64,000 bases of DNA. Origin: Wolfiporia cocos (lineage: Eukaryota; Basidiomycota; Agaricomycetes; Polyporales; Phaeolaceae). The stretch spans positions 2,588,291 through 2,652,290 of the forward strand of contig JACCLO010000013.1 of NCBI GenBank assembly GCA_029448655.1, in the 5' to 3' direction. The position numbers and the translations under genes were made by a program. This document shows positions 11,701-22,647 of the stretch, in pieces. Position 1 is the first letter of the stretch. Each line of letters opens with the position of its first letter. A model generated the notes under the pieces. It saw only the letters and a list, made by a program, of their open reading frames with translations. It did no database searches and was not told the origin of the DNA.

Positions 11701-14387
11701 TGCCATCGTGGTGAAGGTGGGACAACTATTGTACTGCCATCCCCTTGTCGGACCTCATAGTCCTGTACGGCGACGTCCACTGGTACTCCCAGGAAAGATC
11801 GGGACCCGTGCCACCCCCGGCTCCAAGAGCCCCCAGATTTGTATCCCCCAAACGAAGCACCACGCCACAAGGCAAACCCCCTCTCAGCAGGGAACCCCTA
11901 TTTGGGACACTCCCAAGCCTGCTGCCAGAGTACAAAAGGAGGACTCTGGAAATAGTAGCACAGCCGGAACGGAGCGAAAACAAGCTAAACGGTCGGCTGC
12001 AGCGTACTCTGGAGACCGCCGCTTCGGACGAAGTACTGCAGGTGGGAAAAGAGACATACAGGGAAGCTCTGTATCAGGCGAAAAATCACCTCTACAGCAA
12101 CCTCGTGGCTTACAAAAGCCGTGTTGACACGGATATGGAAATGGTCTGGAACAAGACCAACCAAATCTGGAGCCATAACCAGGTGCTTCAAAATTGAATC
12201 AAAGCCCTGGAGGAGGCAGAAAGCCTGAGGCAGAGCCTCGATAACCTAATGGAGACTGGTTTCGAACGAATTGAGAGATCCATCAAAGCCCTCGAAAAAC
12301 GCCCGGCAGCTTTGGCCGGAGGATCCAGTGGTGCCGAGGTCACGGCACTAATTAATCGTATTGACCAACTCGAAGCAGAGCTAACCGCTCTAAAAAAACG
12401 CACCAGCAGCCACGCCAGCAGCTGCCCCCACGGTCACCTTCTAGCAGACCAAACCGACTCAGCCCCCGAAATTCTCGGGCCCAAAGGATTCCATTTCTTC
12501 AAAAGAATGGATCCAAAAGATGGGCATGTACTTTGCAGATGCCCAGGTTACTAAGGAGGAGGACAAAGTCTGCCAGGCCTTACTAAGGCTGACGGGCGAA
12601 GCCTACCAATACATGTCCCCAGTAGTCAATAAAATAGCCGCGGGACAAACCTCTGGACACACCTGGAAAACATTCTCGGAGACAATTGAGAAGGTTTATG
12701 AGAAAAAGACGGACAAGGAAATTGCTGAAAAGGAGATTGAAGGGTACTTCGGTGACGAAGGGAAAAAGAAGATCCAGTCGGACTTCCTCAACTGGGCACA
12801 GAAGCTCAGGACCCTGGCACGTCTGGCCAAGACTGATAACAAGATGTTGTTCAGTCACATCAAATGAATACTCCCAGAAAAGGTGCAAGAAACCCTCACT
12901 ACCTTGGAATCGGTCCCCAACTTCACAATGCCGACCAACTGGGAGGTCTACCTCGATATGGCCATCGACCTCTATAAGAGGCAATACCCGGATAAACTCA
13001 AAGGCAAAATATTTGAGGAAGAAAAGAAAAAGGAGTCGTCGGGGTCTGGCAAGACCACCGAAAAAGCTACGTCCAAGGCTGATGACAAAGGCAAAGGCAA
13101 AGCAAAGGAAACCGGTTCCTATGGGAAGGACTGTCGCAAACACCCCGGACAACACAAATGGGGCAACTGTCCGGAAAACCCTAAGAACCAGCCCAAGGAA
13201 GCCAAGCTGGCCACTAGTGAGAGTGGAACAACGAAGCCGTCAGGCTCGTCAAGCGGAACACAACAGTCAGGCCAGAAGAAATTGGACCCAAAAAAGAAAT
13301 ACAAGGTCCGAGTGGTCAGCACCCAGGAACTGGTGACTGACGATGAAGACGAGTCCCCCAAAGCCACCATAGGGACTCTCCGGGCCAACGTTCCGAATGT
13401 ACCAGAGGTGGTTCCTCTGGCCCCCACTACGCGCATCAGCGAAGAAGAGAAAAGCAGAAGCCCGGTGCGATCGGCTGAAAGCACCAGCTCCGTCCAGTCC
13501 CCGTCGACTACACCGTCGGGCGACTCCATCAGGGCACATCTACCCTGGCTTCGACAGTGGATAGCCGACTCCACAAACACCCTTGGGATCCACAGCAGAT
13601 CTACCTTGGGTTTTTCCACTGAGCACATGTGATGACCTGCCCACTTGTGCTCCCTTGTAATTTTAGTTCTGTACCTGCTGTAAAGAGTGTATTCGAGTCA
13701 ATGTATCACATTTTTGGCAATGATGCGCGCGACTTCACACGATCATTTCGTGTTGAGGTAACACTCTGGGTATATGGGCAAAAAGTGCAGGCTCTGGCTT
13801 TAATTGACAGCGGTGCAACCATATCGGTCATATCACAACGATTGGTCGGTAAACATAAGCTGGTCACCGACAAACTAGCGTTCCCCATTACAGTTACGAA
13901 CGCAGATGGAACTAACAACGTCACTGGCCACTTAACCCAATCAGTAAAAGCTTTCATGCAACATGGCACACACAAGGAAAGAATAGGTCTGACAGTCATG
14001 CACCTAGAACCAGACATAATCCTTGGCTGTGACTGGTTACGTCTCCATAATCCGACCTTTGATTGGCGGAAAGGAGAAATGGAATATGCACACTGCTCAC
14101 ATGACCAATCCAATGCAAGAAGAAAGGGTAACCGCCCTTCTGAGGAGGAAGCAGTTGAACTCCCAGAAAAGGAAATCATCAAAGTAAATTCGATTTGGGA
14201 CACTCCTGTGGACATAATAGAAGAGGAGGACCCCGAAAATCCTTTGATTGCTTGGGTGTCAACCTTTGGCGATGAGGAAATGAACCTGCTGACACAGCTG
14301 GTAGCCGAGGTACTTGACAAAGACCTCGAAGAAGCAGATGACTGTGAGAATGAAACACCACCGATTGACCTGGAAAAATGGCGATTG

Positions 14388-15099
14388 TGTTACGATTATT
14401 TCGATTTTTTAACGCTGGCAGAACTCACCACTGGACGAATATGATACAGGGACTTGTTGCGCAACCAACTCCCCTGGCTACTCGTGACTCTACTGGGCGC
14501 ATCCCCAGTTGTACTAGCGTACGGGATATGTTTCATCTCTGACAGATCCAACTCTGTCACCGTTTCATCTTTATCATTTAACTAACGGACAGATGGTGTT
14601 CAACCGCCATCATCATTTCTATCTATCGTTTCAGATATATCACTACATACGTATCAAACGTTTGGTACTATAGCGTAGATAGTATCGGTGACATCTGGGA
14701 CGGACTTGACCCCGAAAACTTAACGTAGTATATAAACTCATGTACTTACTGTCGAGGCTCTTCAGCTCGACCTTGTTGTACAAACAAGAAGTCTTATACT
14801 CGTTCTCAAACGTAGGAAACTACGCTCAGTATTTCTCACTCGAGCAACCAAACGACTAAGTCCTCGAAGTGCACACTGACTTCTCGGAATTAGGCGAGTT
14901 TAATATTCTATTTAACTCGCACTCTGAACAGACTATATCCTCTAACGCGTATTGGATATTAACCGATCTCCTAAGAATCTCACTTAGGACTTGAAGGCAT
15001 CTAACGAGTATTTGCCTTGCACACGGCAACAAGCCTACGTGTAGAAGAACGATCTATATTCGCGACTCGAATATACGAACGGGTATTCGACCCGTAACA
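14388..15099 (+). repeat. Solo LTR of family 2 in pol, TSD GATTG
   Basis: This 712-base LTR starts TGTTACGA and ends CCCGTAACA, and aligns along its length with the 709-base LTRs of the full-length element at 42435-50898. It is flanked by GATTG (14383-14387; 15100-15104). Copy B carries the empty site at about 28530-28545. The promoter stem (GTCGAG / CTCGAC) and TATA box are conserved. It shows that family 2 was active after copy A inserted, and that its internal region was lost by LTR-LTR recombination. Confidence 0.95.
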
Positions 15100-17022
15100 G
15101 ATTGTTAGTGCTCGAACAATACGCAGAGTATGGGCCAACGGTGTTCTCACAAAAGGCATCAGAGAGGATGCCAGAACGGAAGCCCTGGGATCATGCCATA
15201 GTGCTGGAACCAGATGCGCAGCTTCCACCCCCAGTAAAACCCTACAAAATGTCTCCCCAAGAACGTAATAGCTTGGATGAGTGGATAGACACCGAACTTT
15301 GGAAGGGTTACATTCAACCATCCAAAAGTCCAATGGCATCCCCGGTCTTCTTTGTCCATAAAAAGGATGGAGGACTGTGGATGGTCGTCGACTATAGGAG
15401 GCTAAACGAAATCACCATAAAAAATCGTTATCCGATACCTCGAATTGATGACCTAATCGATCAATTGTCCCATGCGACCATCTTCACCAAAATTGACCTT
15501 AGATGGGGATATAACAATGTCCGCATCAAGGCAGGTGACGAATGGAAGATGGCGTTTATTACACACTGTGGACTATACGAGGCAACGGTAATGTATTTCG
15601 GTTTCTGCAACGCCCCCGCAACGTTCCAGGCAATGATGAATTCAATCCTCACCCCATTCATTCGAACCGGCAAGGTGGTCGTCTATCTGGATGACATCTT
15701 GATTTTCAGGAATGATATGGAGGAACATCGGCGACTTACCAAAGGAGTTCTTCAAACCCTAAAGGACTTGGACTTGTACGCAAAGCCCGAAAAGTGCTTT
15801 TTCGAACAGACGTCCATCGAATACCTAGGAATGATCATTTCCGATGGTAAAATCATGATGGATCCGAAGAAGTAAGCCGGAGTTCAGGACTGGCCTAGAC
15901 CGACCAAGGTCAAAGAGGTCCAAGTCTTCCTTGGATTCGCCAACTTCTATAGGCGATTCATAGAGGGTTTCTCGAAAATAGCCAAACCACTCACCACGCT
16001 GACCAAAAAGTCAGAAGCTTGGCACTGGGAAGCCGAGCAGGAGAATGCCTTCCAAACTCTAAAGGAAGCATTCACCAAAGCGCCTGTGCTTCGAATTCCG
16101 ACGCACAATCAGCCATTCCGCGTAGAAACGGATGCTTCGGACTTTGCGACCGGAGCAGTCCTATGTCAGTTAGATCCAAAGGATAAAAAATTCCACCCTG
16201 TGGCGTACTATAGCAAGTCACTAAGTGCCCCGGAAAGGAACTATGAGATCTACAACAAGGAAATGTTGGCTGTAATCAGGGCTCTAGAAGAGTGGCGACA
16301 CTATCTAGAGGGACACCCTGACAAATTTGAGATATGGTTGGATCATCTAAACCTGACCTATTTCAAAACAGCGCAAAAACTGACGAGACGACAAGCCCGT
16401 TGGGCACTGTACCTCTCACACTTCAACTTCCAGATGAAGCACAAACCTGGCAAAACAATGCTAACCGCGGATCCTCTGTCCAGGCGGCCAGACCATGAGG
16501 AGGGGGTGGATCTCGATAATCGTGATCAGGTTCTTCTGGAACCTGAGTGGTTTGAGCAAGAGTTCATGGCAATGGCTCTTGATACCTCCCATGCTGCCCC
16601 ACAATTGGAAGATGAATCGATACTCTGAGAGATTTTCAAAGCGTTGCTAGATGACAAGGTCACGAAGGACTACAAGGAGCTGCTCTCATCCGGCCCTCGT
16701 GAGTTCAAGAAGGACCTATCACAATGGAACTATGAAGGAAGGTTACTCCTCCAAAGAGGCAAAGTCTACATTCCAGCTACACCAGCGGACCTCAGATGGC
16801 AAGTGGTCGAATTACATCACGATCACAAGTCAGCTGGGCATTTCGGGCATTACAAAATGTACGAGTTGCTGAGCCGCAACTCTTGGTGGCCTGGAATGTT
16901 CATTTATGTCAAAAAATACGTGGACGGATGTGACATATGCCAACGTATGAAGAACCACCCGCAGAAGCCGTATGACCCCCTGCAACCCTTACCGGTGCTG
17001 TCAGGCCCGTGGGAAGTGGTGA

Positions 17023-17671
17023 TGTCACAAGAAATCCCGGAATAAAGGGGTTTCCTGGGGATTTATTAACCTTTATTCTCCAGATATTCGCTATGTTATA
17101 CTTAGCTGCCCGGGACTGCACGTGCATGGGAAAGTAGATAAGTCTTCGTCATATCTTATCTCTTACATAGGTCACGTAGTACGTCACTGGAGTCACTCGC
17201 GTTACTTAGTCATGTGCAGCGTAGTCACAGTGTGCACAGACCATGCCATTAGGGCCGGTCTTGTAGCTACAGTAGATAGCGTCCACATGTATATATACTA
17301 GGTAGCGTTCTGAGGTACTCCTCAGAACTTATCTTCTCGTCGTTGGGGGCGCGTCCCCTGGCAACCTTTTCAATACCGTCTGCTTGCTTGCCTCTGCATG
17401 CAGGGTCCTCGTCGACAAAGCCTGCTGCGTCCTACTTCGGCATGGGGGCCTCTATTCATTGCATCCAACCTGTCTCTTATTCCTTTACTTGCTAGTCTGA
17501 GGGCGTACCGGTACACTCATGGGTCGGTACCTCAGGCAATACGGCAGGGCTCCTCAATAGGAGTGCCTCCTTGTTCTCCGCCATAAGGAGGGTGGGGGGC
17601 TATAGGCATTTGAGATAAGGCGGATATAGGGGTTCCCCGCTGGGGCGGGTGGCACGGTGGTTACCGTGACA
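17023..17671 (+). repeat. Solo LTR in integrase, TSD GGTGA
   Basis: The 649-base LTR starts TGTCACAAGAAAT and ends ACCGTGACA between GGTGA repeats (17018-17022; 17672-17676). Removing it and one repeat restores an open integrase frame across the join. TATA starts at 17290 and the stem GTTCTGAGG / CCTCAGAAC follows, its last AG lying 34 bases downstream of the TATA start. Relatives are at 24073-25414 and 33567-35442. Confidence 0.95.
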
Positions 17672-18899
17672 GGTGACAATAGACCTGATTACACAGCTAC
17701 CCCCATCGGGAACGCATGATGCAATCATGGTCGTGGAGGATCGGTTGACCAAAAGAGCAAGGTTTTTCCCAATTGAAAATACCTTCTCAACGAAAGACCT
17801 AGCTACGGTACTCTATCAAAAGGTTTATCCCTTACACAGATTACCAAAACAGATAGTATTGGACAGAGGGACCCAATTCGCATCAAAACTATTTGGCGAA
17901 TGGTGTTCCCTGCTGGGAATTCAAAGGTCAATGACTACCGCGTACCATCCGCAGGCAGACGGACAAACTGAACGAGTCAATCAAATACTCGAACAGTATC
18001 TTAGGTGCTACATAAATACGTACCAAAAGAACAACTGGGTGGAGTTCCTGCCAACAGCAGAGTTCGCGTACAACAATGCCGCAAGTGAAACTACCAAGGA
18101 ATCCTCATTCCTGGTGGAATTAGGTCGTCATCCAATCGCAGGACCCAGCAGCTTCGAACCAAGTCAAAATAAAGACTTAGTCGAAATTGCAAATACACAG
18201 TTCTCTGCACAAGAGAAAGCTAAGGCAGCAATGAAGATTGCAGCCGAAAGATGGTCTTGGTACTATGACCAAAAGAAGCAAGTCGTACCCTTTAAAGTGG
18301 GCAACAAAGTACTCGTGGACATGCGAAGTTGGCAAGACACAGAATGAAGTCTAGCCCCACAGTACATCAGCCCATTCCGAATCACGGAAAAATTGGGACC
18401 GGTAACGTTCAAAGTGTACATGGATGCACAATATAGGGCTTATCACCCTGTGTTCCATGCTCCAAAACTAGTCATGTACAAAGAATCAACCATCGAAAGT
18501 CAAAGAAGTCATCCCCCTGCGGCTGACAAGCCAATAGAAATGGAAGACCTGGAAGAATGGGAAGTGGAAGCCATTCTCGACCATCGTAACCGACATGGCC
18601 AGTGGGAATACCTTATCCATTGGAAAGGCACTGGACCTGCTGAGGACACATGGGAAATCGAGGAAAACCTGGCCAACGCTAAGGAAATTCTAGACGAGTA
18701 CAAGGCAAAACACTCAAGCCTTGCTACTAACCCAAATCAACCCCTTCGCCGATCAACTCGACTTGGCGGAACACAGCAAACAGTAGCCGTCTTCAACCCT
18801 GACTCAGCCGATTAGGAATCAGACACATGTGTCTGGCCTGACGACTGGCCCCAATATCGTGACGATGTAGATCCGAACGAACCAAAGGTGTACTATAAG

Positions 18900-19892
18900 T
18901 GTCACAACTTTTCCAGTGACGCCCCTCATTATACGATTACTGGGGGTCGAACTCACAACCTAGGGACTCGGCATCACATGCGCGCCATTATTGGTGCATA
19001 TGTCCAAGTGTCACAGATTTTTCCTTATTTTTAGTCATTTTTCCTAGACTTCTACGAATTATTCTAGCATTATCACGTATAAGTCCAAGTAGATAGGTAC
19101 TTACGAAACCTTAGATACGATTGGAGGTCCATGAGTTCTAGACCTGGAACCTTCTGGCAAGTTCCATCGGGGTCTATTACATTAGTCCGGATTCTTGAGC
19201 ATGTGACAAGTCACGTGCATGCTGACTGAGAGCCTTGGGCGACACCCGGGCTTATCAACAGATCACATGGGGGATTACTGATACTAGGTACTATGGGTCC
19301 TACGGAGTATTAGGGGTCTTCCCATACATGTATATATACTGGAGCTCTGAGGCGTTAAGACCTCAGTTCTATTCACCTCAACTTACAGTCTTACGGCTTA
19401 ACCAGCCTCTGCCTACAATCAACTTCGTCTCTAAGCTTGTATAGCCTCTACTAGCCCGACTTATCCCTCAAGTCACTAGCCGAGTAAGCATTGACATTAG
19501 TTTGTGTCACCAAGTAGTTAGCACACTGCCCAAGTAGCGCGCGTCTACCAAAGCACATGATATGATTACGTACGCTAAAGTAATGTGATTGTTTAGGCGC
19601 ATGCGCACAGGCCATGCAACTTTAGGGCAAGGGTAGTCACTAGTATTACCGCGCTCCTATCATGTATATAAACTAGGGTTCTGGGACGTTGTACTCCAGA
19701 ACCTTTATTCTCGACTATGCCTTAGGGCACTTATACTCCATGCCTCGCTGCGCTCTTGATACTCACTAGTCTGAAGGAACCTCAGCCTTGACGACGACTA
19801 GGTACTATCTAACCTAGGTCGACTTGGTATGCAGGATGCTGGCTAAAGGAGCAGGGTGTATTGTTGAGGTATGACCCAGAGTATTTGGGTCA
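18900..19892 (+). repeat. Solo LTR between chromodomain and dUTPase, TSD ATAAG
   Basis: It starts TGTCACAAC at 18900 and ends TTTGGGTCA at 19892, between ATAAG repeats (18895-18899; 19893-19897). It is the same family as 9754-10234 in opposite orientation. Its own interior is split by a second solo LTR at 19009-19509. The T-arm-like segment (GGGTCGAACTCAC) is about 43 bases inside its start. TATA is at about 19668. Confidence 0.93.
19009..19509 (+). repeat. Solo LTR nested in a solo LTR, TSD CCAAG
   Basis: The 501-base LTR starts TGTCACAGATTTTT and ends TTTGTGTCA, flanked by CCAAG (19004-19008; 19510-19514). The intact relative at 9754-10234 shows the uninterrupted host LTR. TATA starts at 19331, the stem is CTCTGAGG / CCTCAG, and the AG of the 3' arm is 34 bases downstream. 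This is the fourth level of nesting: outer LTR, copy A, LTR, LTR. Confidence 0.93.
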
Positions 19893-20368
19893 ATAAGTGT
19901 GACCCTTTCACAAGGCAATGGGTACACTCCGATGTTGAATTCAATGAAGACCTAGAAATCGAAGTAGGAGTCAACGGCACGTTACCTACCAGGGGAACAA
20001 CCGATGCAATCAGTTACGACTTGTACACCACTCAGGACATCCTGATCAATTCATGGAAGTCCACAACAGTCCCCACCGATATTCGTATCAAAGTTCCTTA
20101 TGGGACATATGGTCAGATAGCGCCGAAGTCTGGACTTGCGAAAGAGGGCATTGACGTCCTTGCAGGAGTAATCGACCATGACTACTGTGGAGAAGTCTTT
20201 GTCATGTTGATGAACTTAACTGGAGACCCGTACCAAGTAAAGAAAGGTGACAGAATTGCTCAGCTCATTTACAAAGTAGCGGTCACACCCAAAATTCAAC
20301 AAGCCTACGCGCGGTACCAAAGGTTTTGGATCAACGGGATGATAAAGTGGAAAAATCGTAAAGCCTAA
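19893..20368 (+). pseudogene. dUTPase domain at C-terminus of family 1 pol (copy A)
   Basis: dUTPase hydrolyses dUTP to dUMP and pyrophosphate, which keeps uracil out of cDNA. Motif 1 is AISYDLYT (about 20000), motif 2 APKSGLAKEG, motif 3 GVIDHDYCGEV with the catalytic Asp and Tyr, and motif 4 KGDRIAQL. Motif 5 (RGTKGFGSTG then TGA) is present near 20308-20340 but in a shifted frame after a deletion of about 75 bases relative to copy C. Copy C shows that the domain is in frame with the chromodomain, so it is the tail of pol. The LTR at 18900-19892 separates it from the chromodomain here. Confidence 0.9.
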
Positions 20369-20421
20369 CCCTTCAATAGGCTCCAGCACAACTTCTACAC
20401 TCAACGGGGTCATTGAAATCT

Positions 20422-20436
20422 AAGGGGGGGGGGGGT
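20422..20436 (+). other. Polypurine tract of copy A
   Basis: A run of A/G dominated by about a dozen G precedes the 3' LTR by two bases. It is the expected primer site for plus-strand DNA synthesis. The same tract occurs in reverse before the copy C LTR (about 39515-39528). Confidence 0.75.
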
Positions 20437-20438
20437 AA

Positions 20439-21058
20439 TGTCACAAGAATTCTCCTAGTTTCCCTATATTTCTTACTATTTTTCCGGCAATTCTACGAAT
20501 TATCTACGACTTCTAGACCAATAACTAGCTTATCATGGTTCATAAGTAAAGGTTACATATGTGCCGAATGATGGCCACGTTATCTCCCGTAACGACGGTC
20601 TTATCTTATCACTAGTAGTTACCATCAGTCACATGTCTAGTTCCTAGCCAATCGGACGTTCTGTCCGAAGCAGTCAGCATACAAACGTCAGCGGACCGGG
20701 CTTTGGTCACGTCCCGTCTTAGTAATGACAAAGTGCAATATACGCCATTGGTGTGGCCTACGCCGCCCTTCTATATCCCGGTTTTGATCGGTATATGTAT
20801 TTAACGTGTATTCCTCAGTACTTAGGTACCTGGGGACTTGTATATACGAATACGGACATTGGATTACCTAATATGAAGTGTTAGGGGTCTTATTTATCAT
20901 GTATATATACTAGCCTTGCTGAGCGCTATTGCCTCAGTTCTATTCATTGCATTCATACTACGAGTTAACCACTCAACGTATCCTGCTTAACTACCTGCTT
21001 ATATCTCTTGCCTAACCAGCAAAACCAAGTATAACAAGTAAGTCGTTATCTTGTGTTA
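20439..21058 (+). repeat. 3' LTR of copy A
   Basis: The 620-base LTR starts TGTCACAAGAATTC and ends CTTGTGTTA, next to the GGGAC target repeat. Relatives are the solo LTRs at 33784-34405, 34796-35418 and 36908-37543. TATA is at about 20907, followed by the stem CTGAG / CTCAG and AGTTCTATTCA, the predicted transcript start and self-primer. Confidence 0.9.
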
Positions 21059-21212
21059 GGGACACCGGCCTTGTCACCCAGCATACTGCCATGAAGACCT
21101 GCTTGTCACCTCGCCTATCCATAGGTGCCATGGACCTGGATTACGGCATAGGGCTATTGGAGTTACCCTGGCTATGGGCCAGTCCCACAGACGGTATGTC
21201 TGTGTCAGTTGA

Positions 21213-21758
21213 CAGAGCAGGTCGCCATCAGCTGCAGCCTGGGAGAGGCAGCCAGAGTCCAGTGAAAGTCAGTCAATACAGTAGCTGACTTTCACTTAAT
21301 GGAGTCCCCGTGGTCAAGGCGCACGAGCTGCAATGGATGCAGCAATCAGAGCGTATGGAGAGAGCAACGGGAAGCCACAGCTGTTCAAGCTTAAGGGTGA
21401 GGCATATAAAAGAGTTAAGCATGGCAATAGGAGCAGCTTGCTTGGAGCTTGGGGATGAGGTAACATTCTTGCTGTGCTCGGCTGGTCCACTATGCTTGTG
21501 CTGTCACAACATCTTTACTCCCCCTCATGTTTCATGACTGTCTATTGTCCAGCATATGGCCTAGTGTACACTCGGACGCTGATGTGATTCTCACACATTC
21601 TACCATTGCCTACAGTGCATTGTTCTAGTCTTGCTGTGCGTGCTTCTTTCCTGCTTGCCTGCTTTGCCCAAAATCTGATGGTGCTCTTCGTTTGCATTGT
21701 GGAAGAAGTCCGACTAATGTGTAGTTTTCTCACATAGCTGTTTCCATTTAACTGACAC
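21213..21758. other. Unassigned interval
   Basis: No gene is recognised. A short imperfect palindrome (GTGAAAGTCAG / CTGACTTTCAC) lies at about 21263-21298. The interval was the insertion context of the outer LTR ending at 21207 and of the solo LTR starting at 21764. Confidence 0.3.
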
Positions 21759-21763
21759 TGACT

Positions 21764-22317
21764 TGACACAGTCTCACCGACTGTGGGACCGCGCTAGCGG
21801 GGATACCCCCTAACGCTCTAACTCCTAGGTCTCCAGCGACTGGCGGAGGTAGGGCGGCTGGTCAGGCTGTATGGCGCAGCTACACAGACTAGCGAGTGTG
21901 GAGGGAGACGAGCATGTCGGGGACCGGCAGGCACAGGCGCACACAGCAGAGGAGAGAAAGGGGCCTTCAGCCCATTGCTGAGAATCCTAAAGATGAGGAT
22001 AAGCCTCATCTTTCTACGTCTTAAATACATGAACGTTACGCCAGTAATGGCTGCCCTAAAGAGACGGTCTGTGCGCCATAGCTAAGGGACCATGTGACTA
22101 GCTACCAGTGACGTATCATGTAACGTAGTGACCGTGATGTAAGTAAGAGGCGCGCGCATCCATGAGCGCGCATGTACATATCTTATCTTATCTACTAGGT
22201 CTGGCATCTAACGTAAGAGGAAGACGGAGAGGTGCTCATGGAAGCTCCAGGGGCTCCGCAAATGCCAGGAAACCTGCAAAAGTAAGCAGGATTATGTTAC
22301 AGTGTAGTACTGTGACA
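21764..22317 (-). repeat. Solo LTR, TSD TGACT
   Basis: The 554-base LTR starts TGTCACAG at 22317 on the minus strand and ends CTGTGTCA at 21764, between TGACT repeats (21759-21763; 22318-22322). Its promoter stem is AAAGATGAGG / CCTCATCTTT with internal loop AT..AG (about 21991-22014), a different stem sequence from its relatives but still paired. Confidence 0.88.
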
Positions 22318-22455
22318 TGACTGTTGTGGGATGTTACATTTCAGCATTTGCTATGGCGATCTCTTATTTCCCTTGATTGAATGTACTGCTTGGTCTGAAC
22401 TGGATACATGCTGGCATACCCATGATTGTGCAGCATTGTCTTGAGGAACCACGTA

Positions 22456-22636
22456 GTGTTAGGGGTCTTATTTATCATGTATATATACTAGACTTGCTGA
22501 GCGCTATTGCCTCAGTTCTATTCATTGCATTCATACTACGAGTTAACCACTCAATGTATCCTGCTTAACCACTGCTTTATCGCTCTTGCCTAACCAGCAA
22601 CCCCAACATAACAAGTAAGTGTTATCTTGTGTTATA
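22456..22636 (+). repeat. 5' LTR remnant of copy B
   Basis: Only the last about 180 bases of the family 1 LTR remain, starting within GTGTTAGGGGTCTTATTT. TATATATA is at 22480-22487 and AGTTCTATTCA at 22514-22524, 34 bases downstream. Sequence to the left (22323-22455) does not match the LTR and is unassigned. Confidence 0.85.
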
Positions 22637-22647
22637 TGAATAGAACT
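22637..22647 (+). other. Self-primer binding site, family 1
   Basis: TGAATAGAACT immediately follows the 5' LTR and is the exact reverse complement of AGTTCTATTCA (22514-22524) in the LTR just downstream of TATA. Tf1-type elements prime minus-strand synthesis by folding the first 11 bases of their own mRNA onto this position. No tRNA-type TGG primer site is seen. Confidence 0.75.

Larger units (their letters stand above)
9578..13632 (+). pseudogene. Family 1 gag remnant (copy A)
   Basis: Gag starts at the ATG at 9578 (MVSYTIVQG) by comparison with copy B. It is cut by a solo LTR (9754-10234) and by foreign DNA (about 10275-11700), then continues as LIVLYGDVHW and the long helical, Glu/Lys-rich region. 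In-frame stops occur near 12195 and 12865, and a frame change near 12400-12520. Near 13132-13168 it has an atypical knuckle, C-x2-H-x3-H-x4-C, instead of CCHC. Gag ends at TGA 13630-13632, overlapping the pol ATG as TGATG. It would form the particle shell; this copy cannot. Confidence 0.8.
13629..18815 (+). pseudogene. Family 1 pol remnant (copy A): protease to chromodomain
   Basis: Pol begins at the ATG overlapping the gag stop (13632). Retropepsin is seen as ALIDSGATISV (about 13795). After a solo LTR (14388-15099) RT follows with [10 protein letters not shown] (about 15680), then RNase H ([13 protein letters not shown], about 16120), the integrase HHCC region (CDICQRM) and, after a second solo LTR (17023-17671), the integrase core (LDRGTQFASKL, YHPQADGQTERVN). 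The chromodomain reads WEYLIHWKGTGPAEDTWEIEE (18602-18664). Breaks: TAA at 15873-15875 where copy B has Tyr, TGA at 16626 (Gly in copy B), TGA near 18345 and TAG at 18813-18815 where copy C has Trp. This is a chromovirus-type polymerase that can no longer be made. Confidence 0.9.
8948..21058 (+). mobile_element. Ty3/gypsy family 1, copy A, decayed, TSD GGGAC
   Basis: The element is flanked by GGGAC (8943-8947; 21059-21063). Its order is a truncated 5' LTR (8948 to about 9034), ORF0, gag, pol (protease, RT, RNase H, integrase, chromodomain, dUTPase), a polypurine tract and a 3' LTR (20439-21058). It is interrupted by solo LTRs at 9754-10234, 14388-15099, 17023-17671 and 18900-19892, and by about 1.4 kb of foreign DNA at about 10275-11700. 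The 5' LTR loses its promoter after about 87 bases and joins ORF0 directly. Copy B supplies the empty-site sequence for most breaks. Confidence 0.9.
8494..21207 (+). repeat. Solo LTR split by copy A, TSD GTTGA
   Basis: The LTR begins TGTCACAG at 8494, runs to 8947, and resumes at 21064-21207 where it ends GTCTGTGTCA. The outer flanks are the direct repeat GTTGA (8489-8493; 21208-21212). An uninterrupted relative on the other strand (41729-42326) aligns across the break and shows that copy A was inserted into it. It has a TATA-like box (about 8814) followed by the stem CATGAGG / CCTCATG. Confidence 0.85.

Noticed and set aside
12583..13628. Long minus-strand open frames opposite family 1 gag
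   Set aside because: They mirror the codon bias of the plus-strand gag and show no motif.
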